Assembly (NCBI RefSeq): GCF_042652345.1
Contig: NZ_JBHSJJ010000012.1
Coordinates: forward strand, 103,916 to 167,915
Reading direction: 5' to 3'
DNA from: Negadavirga shengliensis
GTDB taxonomy: Bacteria > Bacteroidota > Bacteroidia > Cytophagales > Cyclobacteriaceae
DNA: 64,000 nucleotides
The notes beneath the pieces are model-generated. The model had not been told where the DNA came from. It worked only from the letters and a program-made list of their open reading frames with translations, and made no database searches. Shown here one piece after another: positions 1-8,166 of the stretch. Made by a program: the position numbers and the translations under genes. Every line of letters starts with the position of its first letter. The first letter of the stretch is position 1.

Positions 1-58
1 ACAAATAACACCAAAAAAAGGGACAACCCTATGTTTTTAAAATATGGGTACAGGTTTT

Positions 59-760
59 TCATTTACTAGGCTTAGGTATCTGCAACTCAAACTTCAACTC
101 CATTTCGCCCCTGGGGCCACTCTCCACAGTCCGGAAATTAATCTTTTCTCTTAAACTGAAAATATAATCTCTTTCTACCTCATTTGCAAAGGGGAGGTTT
201 TCTATATCGTTGATTTCAAGAGCAGTAGCTATCAACCCCTCTTTTGGATAATAAAATGAGCCGTTATCTCCCAACACGGAAATAACCTCATACCCTACGC
301 TTTTGGAAATACTCAATGTCACGGGTGAACTGAGGCCGAAGAGCTTTTTCAGCTTCAGCTGTGGCAAGATGGCAATTCCCACCCTAACAAGATATATGCT
401 TCCGATTCCATAGCCGGCCACTTCCCTGCTATTCCAAAGCCCGCAGTACTCAGCCACTTCCAAGTCCGCAAATTCCGCCATGTATTCCTTGATCTTGGGA
501 TCAATGTCCATTATCGCCATCTCGAACGGGAGTAGGAAATTAACGGTACGGAGCTGGATTCTCCCTCCCCCCAATACCCGATAGTCATCCATGGATTCGA
601 AAAGGATCAGGTATACATGAGGGTTCAGCGCCCAGGAACGGTCAGCCGATGTCACCTTGGTGATTCCATAAGACTCCAAGACTTTATGATGCCCATAGAT
701 GTATTTTTCCGTAGCCTCTACATCATCTATAGCCCTAACAATCCTTACTCTAACCTTCAT
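59..760 (-). CDS. Possible GNAT/autoinducer-synthase-like acyltransferase, partner of ThiF
   Basis: This 233-residue protein has no signal peptide or membrane segment. I do not recognise it with certainty. The order of motifs (a GGGRI strand, then LPFE, then an acidic stretch, then CGLWNSR and a G-Y-G-I-G-S-I-Y-L segment) resembles the N-acyl amino acid or acyl-homoserine-lactone synthase branch of the GNAT fold. That is inference from pattern only. I chose the ATG at 760 over an upstream TTG at 787. The ATG lies inside the last codons of the ThiF gene, giving an 11-bp overlap, so the two are probably translationally coupled. A conserved hypothetical protein of unknown function is the alternative. 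Confidence 0.75.
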   Translation of the reverse strand: MKVRVRIVRAIDDVEATEKYIYGHHKVLESYGITKVTSADRSWALNPHVYLILFESMDDYRVLGGGRIQLRTVNFLLPFEMAIMDIDPKIKEYMAEFADLEVAEYCGLWNSREVAGYGIGSIYLVRVGIAILPQLKLKKLFGLSSPVTLSISKSVGYEVISVLGDNGSFYYPKEGLIATALEINDIENLPFANEVERDYIFSLREKINFRTVESGPRGEMELKFELQIPKPSK

Positions 761-1865
761 AAAAATTGATAATTTCGTCCAAATCAATATAATACCTGCC
801 TGACTCCACTTTTTGGCCCAAAAGGATCATCCTCGCATAATGACAACAGGCAGCGCCTCCCATAAAAACTGAAGAGGCTAACTGCGGCCAAGAAGTAATC
901 GATTTGCCTAGTTCCGAAAAACTATATTTAACCCTTTTCGAAAGATTATCATATTGCAACAAAGCCATCATAATCTCCCTCCCTTTTTCAGGCAAAATCT
1001 CCAAAAGGTGGCTCTCTTCTCCAAAAGGTTTCAAAAAGCCATGAAAAATCGGTCTTTTGGGTATTATATCAAATCTTTCTATATCTATCATTCCCCTGTC
1101 ACTGGTATCCATCAGCACCGGTATCCCTGCTTCTTTCGCCTTCAGTCTACTCAGGATTTTAATCGGCAAACTGTCACACTCCTCTATCAGCAAATCCAGT
1201 TTTCCATTCAAGTTAAAAAAATCATTCAGGTTTTTATCATTAATCCCCGAACTAAATAAGGTTACTTTTAGATATGGGTCCATTTCGGCAATTTCCCTGG
1301 CTACAATCCATGATTTTTTTATGCCCAGACTATACAGGCCGGTGCGGATCCGGTTCATATTACTCAAGTCCAGCGTATCGAAATCAGCAATCCTCAACTC
1401 ACCAACGCACCTTTCCATGGCGATGCTGATGGCCACACTCTGTCCCACAGAGAGCCCTATAATACCCACGGTCTTGCTATATAACTGACGCTGTTCCTCA
1501 TCCGTGATTTTATACCGGTTTCTAATGGTCCGCAGGCGTATGAAATCCTCCTCCTCCAATATTCTGACCATGGTTTTTCTCCAGGGATAATAAATCCAGT
1601 TGCCCCGTAGTCCAGGCTTCAATCCCGAAAAATGGTAGTATTCAGCCTTCTTCTCTCCCAATTCCTCTAAAGTGAATTTTTTACTCGGATGGCTGATTTT
1701 TACTAATTCCGAAAGTTGTTGGTCAAAAGTATCAAAAACCATAACCTCCCCACTATCCTTTATATTTTTTATCTTCACTAAATCCTTCTCATCACGGGGG
1801 TTAAGTATTATAGGTTTATAACATTGATCAAACTCATCATCTTTTTTTGAGTTATCCATTGGCAT
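750..1865 (-). CDS. ThiF/E1-like adenylyltransferase, Rv1355c-like
   Basis: This 371-residue cytoplasmic protein has an E1-like Rossmann core. A nucleotide-binding loop GIIGLSVGQS lies at about residues 134-143, an acidic DFD at 161-163, and the LSNMNRIR arginine motif at 167-174. The N-terminal 120 residues, including YYPWRKTMVRIL, look like the extension of Rv1355c-type proteins rather than MoeB or ThiF. No CxxC zinc pairs are visible, which argues against classic MoeB/ThiF sulfur-carrier activation. Such proteins adenylate a carboxylate, but the substrate here is unknown. It is the first gene of a pair with the overlapping downstream acyltransferase-like gene. Translation could also start at the second Met, two codons in. 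Confidence 0.88.
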   Translation of the reverse strand: MPMDNSKKDDEFDQCYKPIILNPRDEKDLVKIKNIKDSGEVMVFDTFDQQLSELVKISHPSKKFTLEELGEKKAEYYHFSGLKPGLRGNWIYYPWRKTMVRILEEEDFIRLRTIRNRYKITDEEQRQLYSKTVGIIGLSVGQSVAISIAMERCVGELRIADFDTLDLSNMNRIRTGLYSLGIKKSWIVAREIAEMDPYLKVTLFSSGINDKNLNDFFNLNGKLDLLIEECDSLPIKILSRLKAKEAGIPVLMDTSDRGMIDIERFDIIPKRPIFHGFLKPFGEESHLLEILPEKGREIMMALLQYDNLSKRVKYSFSELGKSITSWPQLASSVFMGGAACCHYARMILLGQKVESGRYYIDLDEIINFYEG

Positions 1866-2118
1866 TTAGCTAAAGCGGGTGATAATTCGGTAAAGTTATA
1901 TTTTTGAGTTTATAAACAAACACATCTTTTTCCATTTTATTCAATTACTGTTTTTTGATATTCAAATACATGATAATGGAGAATAAAATAAATTTTTGAA
2001 GTTTAAGATATAATAGCTAAACTAACAAACAATTATTGAATAAGATTAATAATTTCTTTAAAATCAAATTTTAGGAATCATTCTTTAAATTTCGAAGGGT
2101 TATTACGATATTTATATC

Positions 2119-2583
2119 ATGGAACGAGAAAAAATCAGGGTACTTTACGTTGACGATGAGGTAAACAACCTGAAAGCTTTTAAGGCTACATTCAGGAGGG
2201 ATTATAAAATTTTTCTGGCTGAATCTGCAAACGAAGGTAGGGAAATCCTCCTTCAGGAAGACATTGATATCATCATCACTGACCAAAGAATGCCGGAAGA
2301 GAATGGGGTTGATTTTCTTGAATCCATCATCCCTATGCATCCGGACCCCATGCGGATACTGCTGACGGGGTATACCGATATTCAAGCTGTAATTGATGCC
2401 ATCAACAAGGGTAAGGTCTATCACTATTTGACCAAACCCTGGGAAGAGGATTATCTAAGAACGGTGGTTAAAAACGCCTATGAGGTATACTCTTTGAGAA
2501 AGGAAAACAAACAATTAACAGACAGCCTTTTGAAAGCGAATGACCAGCTTGAATTTCTGCTGAGACAGAATCTGCTGTCTTAG
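2119..2583 (+). CDS. Receiver-domain response regulator
   Basis: This 154-residue single-domain receiver has the acidic pair D12-D13, phospho-acceptor D55 in the motif TDQRMPEENG, T83 and K106 in TKPW. The TDQRMPEENG and GYTD signatures are those of RpfG-type receivers. About 40 residues after the receiver form a heptad-rich, probably coiled-coil tail instead of an output domain, so it probably acts by protein contact. No histidine kinase lies beside it. A 253-bp AT-rich region with no gene precedes it and is shared with the divergent ThiF gene. Its TAG stop overlaps the convergent ald stop by 4 bp. Confidence 0.92.
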   Translation: MEREKIRVLYVDDEVNNLKAFKATFRRDYKIFLAESANEGREILLQEDIDIIITDQRMPEENGVDFLESIIPMHPDPMRILLTGYTDIQAVIDAINKGKVYHYLTKPWEEDYLRTVVKNAYEVYSLRKENKQLTDSLLKANDQLEFLLRQNLLS

Positions 2584-3800
2584 TACCTCGCCGCCAATAG
2601 AAGCTGTAATTCTTTGTGGGCCATATGAAATTTCCTCCCCAAGTGGGCATTGGTAAGGCTACCTCTGTAAGTGTATACGCCCTTCATAAACCATTTATAG
2701 TTGAAAATCATCTCCTCAGCCCCTCCCAGGTCTGCCATTTGCAGTAAAATCGGGGTAAAAATATTGCTTAAGGAAAATGAAGCGGTGCGGGATACCCGGG
2801 AAGCAATATTCGGAACACAATAATGGATCACGCCGTGTTTTACGTAAGTGGGCTCTTCGTGTGAAGTCATCTCCGAGGTCTCAATACATCCGCCCTGGTC
2901 TATGCTTACATCGATGATGATGCTGCCTTCCATCATCTGCCCGACCATTTCTTCTGGAACTACAATTTTAGACCGCCCTTTTTCTGCCCGCAAAGCCCCG
3001 ATGACCACATCCGCTTCCTTTAAGGCATGTCCTAAAATATAATTGTCTATTGTAGAAGTAAACACCTGTTGGCCGATAAGCTGCTTGATCCGCCGTAGTT
3101 TATAGATGTGATTGTCAAAAATTTTGATGTTTGCCCCCAGCCCCAGGGCAGTACGGGCCGCATATTCGGCTACTGTACCCGCCCCGATGATCACGACTTG
3201 CGTAGGAGGCACACCGGTAATCCCTCCCATAATCAGTCCCTTACCTTCATTTACGCTGCTGAGATATTCCGCTGCAATAAGCATTACGGTACTGCCCGCT
3301 ATTTCACTCATAGCCCTTACCACGGGCATTCCGCCTACTTTATCTTCGAGATTTTCAAAGGCGACAGCTGTGATTTTCTTTTTATTAAGCGCTTGGATGA
3401 ATTCGGCATTTTGTTTGCCCAGCTGAAGGGCCGAAATGAGACATGCGCCTTGTCTCATGTAACCTATCTCTTCCAAAGTCGGCGGCTCCACCTTTAATAC
3501 CACCTCCACATCAAATACCTCCTGCGGCGAAGAAACAACCTTTGCGCCCGCATCTGAATAATCTTTATCACTGAATTTTGCCTCTTTTCCTGCATTGGTT
3601 TCCACGAAGACCTCTTGGCCGTTATTCACCAATAATCCCACAGCTTCCGGCGTAAGCACGACCCTTTTTTCCTGGTCCGCAATCTCTCTGGGGATCCCTA
3701 TCAAAACCGAGCTGCCTTTTTTCCTTATCCTTGCCAGCGACTCTTGGGTATATACCCCGGATTCTTTGGCAATCTTAGTGAATCCCGTTTCTGCTACCAT
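2580..3800 (-). CDS. ald: Alanine dehydrogenase
   Basis: This 406-residue NAD-dependent enzyme interconverts L-alanine with pyruvate and ammonia. It shows the N-terminal AlaDh/PNT domain (IGIPREIADQEKRVVLTP, with the substrate-binding Arg/Lys region), then a Rossmann dinucleotide fold with VVIIGAGTVAEYAAR near residue 205, and a C-terminal VPNIASRVSRTAS segment typical of the family. The first 30 residues are an extension beyond the shortest family members. Its start overlaps the tsaE end by 26 bp, and porX-tsaE-ald appears to be one transcript. It is convergent with the response regulator. Confidence 0.93.
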   Translation of the reverse strand: MVAETGFTKIAKESGVYTQESLARIRKKGSSVLIGIPREIADQEKRVVLTPEAVGLLVNNGQEVFVETNAGKEAKFSDKDYSDAGAKVVSSPQEVFDVEVVLKVEPPTLEEIGYMRQGACLISALQLGKQNAEFIQALNKKKITAVAFENLEDKVGGMPVVRAMSEIAGSTVMLIAAEYLSSVNEGKGLIMGGITGVPPTQVVIIGAGTVAEYAARTALGLGANIKIFDNHIYKLRRIKQLIGQQVFTSTIDNYILGHALKEADVVIGALRAEKGRSKIVVPEEMVGQMMEGSIIIDVSIDQGGCIETSEMTSHEEPTYVKHGVIHYCVPNIASRVSRTASFSLSNIFTPILLQMADLGGAEEMIFNYKWFMKGVYTYRGSLTNAHLGRKFHMAHKELQLLLAARY

Positions 3801-4224
3801 CTTTAATGATTTTAACCATTATTTCTCTTTTTTCCTGATCTTTTCTCAGGATTTCCACAAAAGCAAATTCATCAGGAATAAATTCAGGAACCTTCTCCGC
3901 CCATTCCACAAAGCAATAGTTACCACTATAAAAATACTCATCCAATCCGATTTCCCATGCTTCCATAGCATCCTCTATTCTATAAAAATCAAAATGGAAA
4001 ATTCTGTCTCCGCCTTTATTCTCGTATTCATTTACAATAGAAAATGTGGGACTTGTCACAGGGTCAACAACGCCCAGCTGTTCGGCTATCGCCTTAATAA
4101 GTGTAGTTTTCCCGGCTCCCAACTCACCTTTAAAAACCCATACGTTCAGATCTTTGCATAAATCTATAACTAATTTGGCGGATTGAGAAATTTCCTCAAG
4201 GTGATTACATATAATTTTTTTCAA
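3775..4224 (-). CDS. tsaE: tRNA threonylcarbamoyladenosine biosynthesis ATPase TsaE
   Basis: This 149-residue ATPase works with TsaB, TsaC and TsaD in making the t6A base of ANN-decoding tRNAs. The Walker A motif GELGAGKTTLIK, the following TSPTFSIVNEY strand and the HFDFYRI segment are diagnostic of TsaE. I chose the TTG at 4224 (protein beginning KKIICNHLEE after the initiator), 7 bp after the porX stop, because this gives the normal family length. The only ATG there (about 4238) hits a stop after four codons. A longer TTG start at 4263 would add 13 atypical residues and overlap porX. It sits between porX and ald. Confidence 0.92.
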   Translation of the reverse strand: MKKIICNHLEEISQSAKLVIDLCKDLNVWVFKGELGAGKTTLIKAIAEQLGVVDPVTSPTFSIVNEYENKGGDRIFHFDFYRIEDAMEAWEIGLDEYFYSGNYCFVEWAEKVPEFIPDEFAFVEILRKDQEKREIMVKIIKDGSRNGIH

Positions 4225-4231
4225 ATATCGA

Positions 4232-5785
4232 TCATTTTGGCTGCAGATGAACAATAGGAACAATCACTTCTTCCAGAGATACTCCACCATGCTGAAAAGT
4301 ATCTTTATAATAGTTTACATAATAATTATAATTATTGGGATAAGCAAAGAAGTAATCCTCAACCGCGAATACATAACTGGAAGATATATTCACTTTAGGT
4401 AGTTTGGCGAGGTCGGGCTTGTTGACCTCAAACACCTTCCCGGATTCAAAGTTAAGGTTTTTGCCCTGCTTGTACCGCAGGTTTGTGGTTACATTTCTGT
4501 CTCCGATAATTTTGTAAGGTTTGTTTACTCTCTTGGTTCCATGGTCCGTGGTTACAATCACATCCGCCCCGGCATCACTGATTTTTTTGAAGAGTTCAAA
4601 CAAAGAGGAATGCAAAAACCAGCTCGCGGTCAATGACCTATAGGCCGATTCATTGGGGGCCAGTTCCCTGATCATTTTCATGTCGGTCCGCGCATGGGAC
4701 ATCATATCCACAAAATTATACACCAACACGTTCAGATCATTTTTAAGGAGGTTGGGAAATTGTTCCAGCACAGCCTTACCTTGGTTGGTCTGAAGGATTT
4801 TATGATAATTGGATTTAATATTCATCCTGTTCTTTTTCAAATTGACCTTTAAAAATTCCTCTTCATTGTTGTTTTTCCCTTCATCGGTCTCTTCCCCCTC
4901 CCATAGATCCGGATGGAACTTGGCCATATCCAAAGGCATCATGCCGCTAAAAAGCGCGTTCCTCGCGTAAGCGGTGGTGGTGGGCAAAATACTGTAGTAA
5001 GTATTGTCCTGATGAATCACAAAATAATCCCTTAACTGGGTTTCTATCACCTCCCATTGATCCAACCTGAGATTGTCGATAACAATAAAGAAAAGCGGAC
5101 GGCCCGCTTTCACCTTGGGGAAAACCATCTCCTTCATCACCTGATGGGACAGGACGGGTTTGTCGATATTGGGTTCGTTCAGCCAGTCCAGGTAATTTTC
5201 CTTGATAAACCGTGCAAAATTGGAATTGGCTTCCACTTTTTGGGTTTCCAATACCTCCTGCATGCTCTTATTTTCTGTCTCGTCAATCTCCAGTTCCCAA
5301 TAAGTAAGTTTCTTATAGATCTCCGCCCACTCATCATGACTGATGGCATCATTGTAAGCCATGCTGATGTTTCTGAAGTCCTGTTGGTATGACAAATTGG
5401 TCTTTTCACTGATCAACTGCTTATTTTGAAGGATTTTTTTTACGGAAAGCAAAATCTGGTTGGGGTTGATAGGTTTGATAAGATAATCCGCAATCTTGGC
5501 CCCTATCGCGTCATCCATAATATGTTCTTCCTCACTTTTTGTGATCATCACCACCGGGATCTGGGGCTTGAGGGATTTGATTTGCTGGAGGGTCTCCAGC
5601 CCGGTCATTCCCGGCATCATTTCGTCCAAAAAGACCACATCATAATTTTGCTCCTCAACCTTTTCTACTGCATCGAGCCCGCTGTTCACAGTGATGATAT
5701 CATATCCTTTTTCCTTCAGAAAGAGTATATGGGGCTTTAGAAGATCTATTTCGTCATCCGCCCACAATATTTTGAATTTTTGCAT
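4232..5785 (-). CDS. porX: PorX: type IX secretion response regulator with PglZ domain
   Basis: This 517-residue protein starts MQKFKILWADDE. The upstream frame to 5983 is ignored because it runs into the divergent HD gene. An N-terminal receiver holds D10-D11, phospho-acceptor D54 and K104. A helical linker and a C-terminal PglZ domain of the alkaline-phosphatase superfamily follow, with TTTAYARNALFSGMMP and the metal-site motif TTDHGTKR. In Porphyromonas and Flavobacterium, PorX with the kinase PorY regulates the type IX secretion system. Its PglZ domain has been shown to cleave oligonucleotides. Here it heads porX-tsaE-ald and diverges from the lipid A operon. Confidence 0.96.
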   Translation of the reverse strand: MQKFKILWADDEIDLLKPHILFLKEKGYDIITVNSGLDAVEKVEEQNYDVVFLDEMMPGMTGLETLQQIKSLKPQIPVVMITKSEEEHIMDDAIGAKIADYLIKPINPNQILLSVKKILQNKQLISEKTNLSYQQDFRNISMAYNDAISHDEWAEIYKKLTYWELEIDETENKSMQEVLETQKVEANSNFARFIKENYLDWLNEPNIDKPVLSHQVMKEMVFPKVKAGRPLFFIVIDNLRLDQWEVIETQLRDYFVIHQDNTYYSILPTTTAYARNALFSGMMPLDMAKFHPDLWEGEETDEGKNNNEEEFLKVNLKKNRMNIKSNYHKILQTNQGKAVLEQFPNLLKNDLNVLVYNFVDMMSHARTDMKMIRELAPNESAYRSLTASWFLHSSLFELFKKISDAGADVIVTTDHGTKRVNKPYKIIGDRNVTTNLRYKQGKNLNFESGKVFEVNKPDLAKLPKVNISSSYVFAVEDYFFAYPNNYNYYVNYYKDTFQHGGVSLEEVIVPIVHLQPK

Positions 5786-5790
5786 TTTTA

Positions 5791-5823
5791 TTGGTTTAAT
5801 TTTTCTAAGATTGGTTACTTTTG
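5791..5823 (+). promoter_or_regulatory. Promoter for the HD-lpxD-lpxC/fabZ-lpxA operon
   Basis: TTG at 5791-5793 and TACTTTTG at 5816-5823 are separated by 22 bp. This fits the Bacteroidota consensus TTG-N(17-23)-TAnnTTTG. Transcription would begin near 5829-5831, so the 5' leader before the ATG at 5838 is only about 8 nt. No equally good box was seen for porX in the same 52-bp gap. Confidence 0.6.
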
Positions 5824-5837
5824 GCAAATATCCTCTA

Positions 5838-7079
5838 ATGATCAGGACATTGAAAAGCCAAAAGATAATCAATGACCCGGTATATGGGTTTATCAATATT
5901 CCAAGTGAACTTATTTTTGCTGTTATAGACCACCCATACTTCCAAAGGTTACGCAGAATCAGGCAGCTAGGTTTGACCGACATGGTATATCCCGGCGCAC
6001 TCCATACACGATTTCACCATGCTATTGGTGCCATGCACCTGATGAGTGTTACCTTGGACCATTTAAGAAACAAAGGTGTAGAAATCGCTGACAATGAATA
6101 CGAAGCGGCGTTAATCGCCATTCTTTTGCATGACATCGGGCATGGCCCTTTTTCACATGCGCTGGAATCCATCATCTTGAGGGATATTCACCATGAATCA
6201 TTGTCACTGCTGTTCTTTGATATATTGAACAAGCAATTTGGTGGCCAACTTTCACTTGCAAAAGCGATATTTACGGGAAATTACGAAAGAAATTTTTTCC
6301 ATCAGCTTGTTTCGAGCCAATTGGATATAGACAGGTTGGATTACCTACAAAGGGACTGCTTTTTCACGGGGGTGTCCGAAGGTACCATCGGCGCGGACAG
6401 AATCATCAAAATGATGAACATCGTCAATGACCATGTGGTCATTGAAGAAAAAGGTATTTACAGCATTGAGAATTTCCTGAGCGCTCGCCGGCTCATGTAT
6501 TGGCAGGTATACCTGCATAAAACCACGCTCTGTGCTGAAAAAATGCTCATCAACCTCATCTTGAGGGCCAAACACCTGACCCAGTCCGGCACACGATTGA
6601 ACGGATCGGAAGAATTGGTTTACCTGCTCAGCAGAGAAGTCAGACAAAGGGATTTTGCTGAATCATCCGATTTGTTGGACATTTTTTCCAGACTGGACGA
6701 TTTTGATATTTGGGGAGCCATTAAACTGTGGAAAAACCATGAAGACCATGTGCTGCGGGAGATTTCCAATATGTTTCTCTCCAGAAACTTATTTAAAATA
6801 AAATTGGTAAACCAGCCCTTTTCCCCTGACATTCTGTCATCCATGCGGACAAAAGTCATACAACAGTTGCTCATTCCCGAACATGAACTTCCCTATTTTT
6901 TTTCCTCAGGAGATATCAGTAACCACGCCTATGTGGCCAAAGACAAAATATGGATACTCACAAAAAAAGGAGAAGTGATGGACGTGGCCCAGGCCGCGGA
7001 CCTGCCAAATATCAAGGCAATGAGCAAAATTGTAAAAAAATATTATGCTTGTCATGCTAAAAAATTAACTTTACGATAA
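5838..7079 (+). CDS. HD-domain phosphohydrolase (dNTPase/SAMHD1-like)
   Basis: This 413-residue cytoplasmic HD-superfamily protein is metal-dependent. The HD signature is spread over HTRFHHAIGAMH and LLHDIGHGPFSHALE in the first third, followed by the conserved helix SSQLDIDRLDYLQRD. This matches the YdhJ/SAMHD1-like branch that hydrolyses nucleotides, but the substrate is not known. I chose the ATG at 5838 because the protein then starts just before the conserved DPVYGFINIP motif. Longer in-frame starts run through porX. It is the first gene of the lipid A run, 17 bp before lpxD. Confidence 0.92.
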   Translation: MIRTLKSQKIINDPVYGFINIPSELIFAVIDHPYFQRLRRIRQLGLTDMVYPGALHTRFHHAIGAMHLMSVTLDHLRNKGVEIADNEYEAALIAILLHDIGHGPFSHALESIILRDIHHESLSLLFFDILNKQFGGQLSLAKAIFTGNYERNFFHQLVSSQLDIDRLDYLQRDCFFTGVSEGTIGADRIIKMMNIVNDHVVIEEKGIYSIENFLSARRLMYWQVYLHKTTLCAEKMLINLILRAKHLTQSGTRLNGSEELVYLLSREVRQRDFAESSDLLDIFSRLDDFDIWGAIKLWKNHEDHVLREISNMFLSRNLFKIKLVNQPFSPDILSSMRTKVIQQLLIPEHELPYFFSSGDISNHAYVAKDKIWILTKKGEVMDVAQAADLPNIKAMSKIVKKYYACHAKKLTLR

Positions 7080-7096
7080 TTTTAAAACCAAATTAA

Positions 7097-8119
7097 ATGG
7101 AATTCACCATCAATCAAATAGCTCAACTTTTGAACGGAAGGGTAGAAGGTGATGGTTCTCAGAAAATATATAAGCTGGATAAAATTCAGGAAGGGAGTCC
7201 GGGAGGTATCAGTTTTTTGTCTAACCCAAAATATGAACCTTATCTATATACAACTGGCTGTTCAGCGATTATAGTGTCGGAAGATTTCGAGCCACAAAAA
7301 GAAGTACAGGCCATCCTGATCCGGGTTAAAGATGCTTATTCGGGTTTTACCAGGTTACTGGAAATCTATGGGGACTCAAAAACTACCCAGCTTGTCGGCG
7401 TAGAAGAGCCCTCCTATATAGACAGCACCAGTTCCATGGGAGAAAATGCTTATCGTGGCGCTTTCTCTTATATCGGCAAAAACTGCAAAATTGGAAACAA
7501 TGTCCAAATACATCCTCAGGTATATATCGGTGACCAAGTGACCATAGGGGATAACTGTGTTTTCCATCCCGGCGTAAAAATCATGAAGCAGAGTCAAATA
7601 GGCAATAACTGCGAGTTTTTTGCCGGCGCGGTAGTGGGTTCTGATGGGTTTGGTTTTGCCCCCCAGTCAGACGGTACTTACAAAAACATACCCCAACTGG
7701 GGAACGTTATCATTGAAGATGATGTAAGTATAGGGGCCAACACCACCATTGACTGTGCTACTATGGGTTCCACCATCATCAGACGTGGAGTGAAAATAGA
7801 CAACCTGGTACAGATCGCCCATAATGCAAAAATCGGGGAGGACACCGTTATTGCTGCCCAATCAGGAATCTCCGGATCATCTGAAATCGGCCGCAACTGT
7901 GTATTGGCAGGAAAATCAGGAATTGTGGGACATGTGAAACTGGCCGACAGGACCACCGTTGGCGCCAATACCGGCGTATCCAAGTCCATTGACAAACCAG
8001 GCCATACCGTTTTGGGCTTCATCGGATTTGAAATCAAGGATTTTTTGAAATCCTATGCGGTATTCAAAAAATTACCACTTCTACAGAGCAAATTAAAAGA
8101 TCTGGAAAAAAAACAATAA
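7097..8119 (+). CDS. lpxD: UDP-3-O-acylglucosamine N-acyltransferase LpxD
   Basis: This 340-residue trimeric acyltransferase transfers an (R)-3-hydroxyacyl chain from ACP to the 2-amino group of UDP-3-O-acyl-glucosamine, the third step of lipid A synthesis. An N-terminal uridine-binding domain (residues 1-100) is followed by many left-handed beta-helix hexapeptides such as IGNNVQ and IGDNCV. The catalytic His lies in QIAHNAKIGED, and a C-terminal helix follows. The FAGAVVGSDGFGFAPQ loop is typical. It is encoded between the HD protein and lpxC-fabZ. Confidence 0.97.
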   Translation: MEFTINQIAQLLNGRVEGDGSQKIYKLDKIQEGSPGGISFLSNPKYEPYLYTTGCSAIIVSEDFEPQKEVQAILIRVKDAYSGFTRLLEIYGDSKTTQLVGVEEPSYIDSTSSMGENAYRGAFSYIGKNCKIGNNVQIHPQVYIGDQVTIGDNCVFHPGVKIMKQSQIGNNCEFFAGAVVGSDGFGFAPQSDGTYKNIPQLGNVIIEDDVSIGANTTIDCATMGSTIIRRGVKIDNLVQIAHNAKIGEDTVIAAQSGISGSSEIGRNCVLAGKSGIVGHVKLADRTTVGANTGVSKSIDKPGHTVLGFIGFEIKDFLKSYAVFKKLPLLQSKLKDLEKKQ

Positions 8120-8166
8120 ATTTGCCTTTTATTCGGATTTTTGTCGCTTGATAGCTAAAAATTTTA

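Noticed and set aside
4232..5983. Longer porX start at 5983 giving 583 residues
   Set aside because: The extra 66 residues lie antisense to the HD gene and are unlike PorX; the family start MQKFKILWADDE is at 5785.
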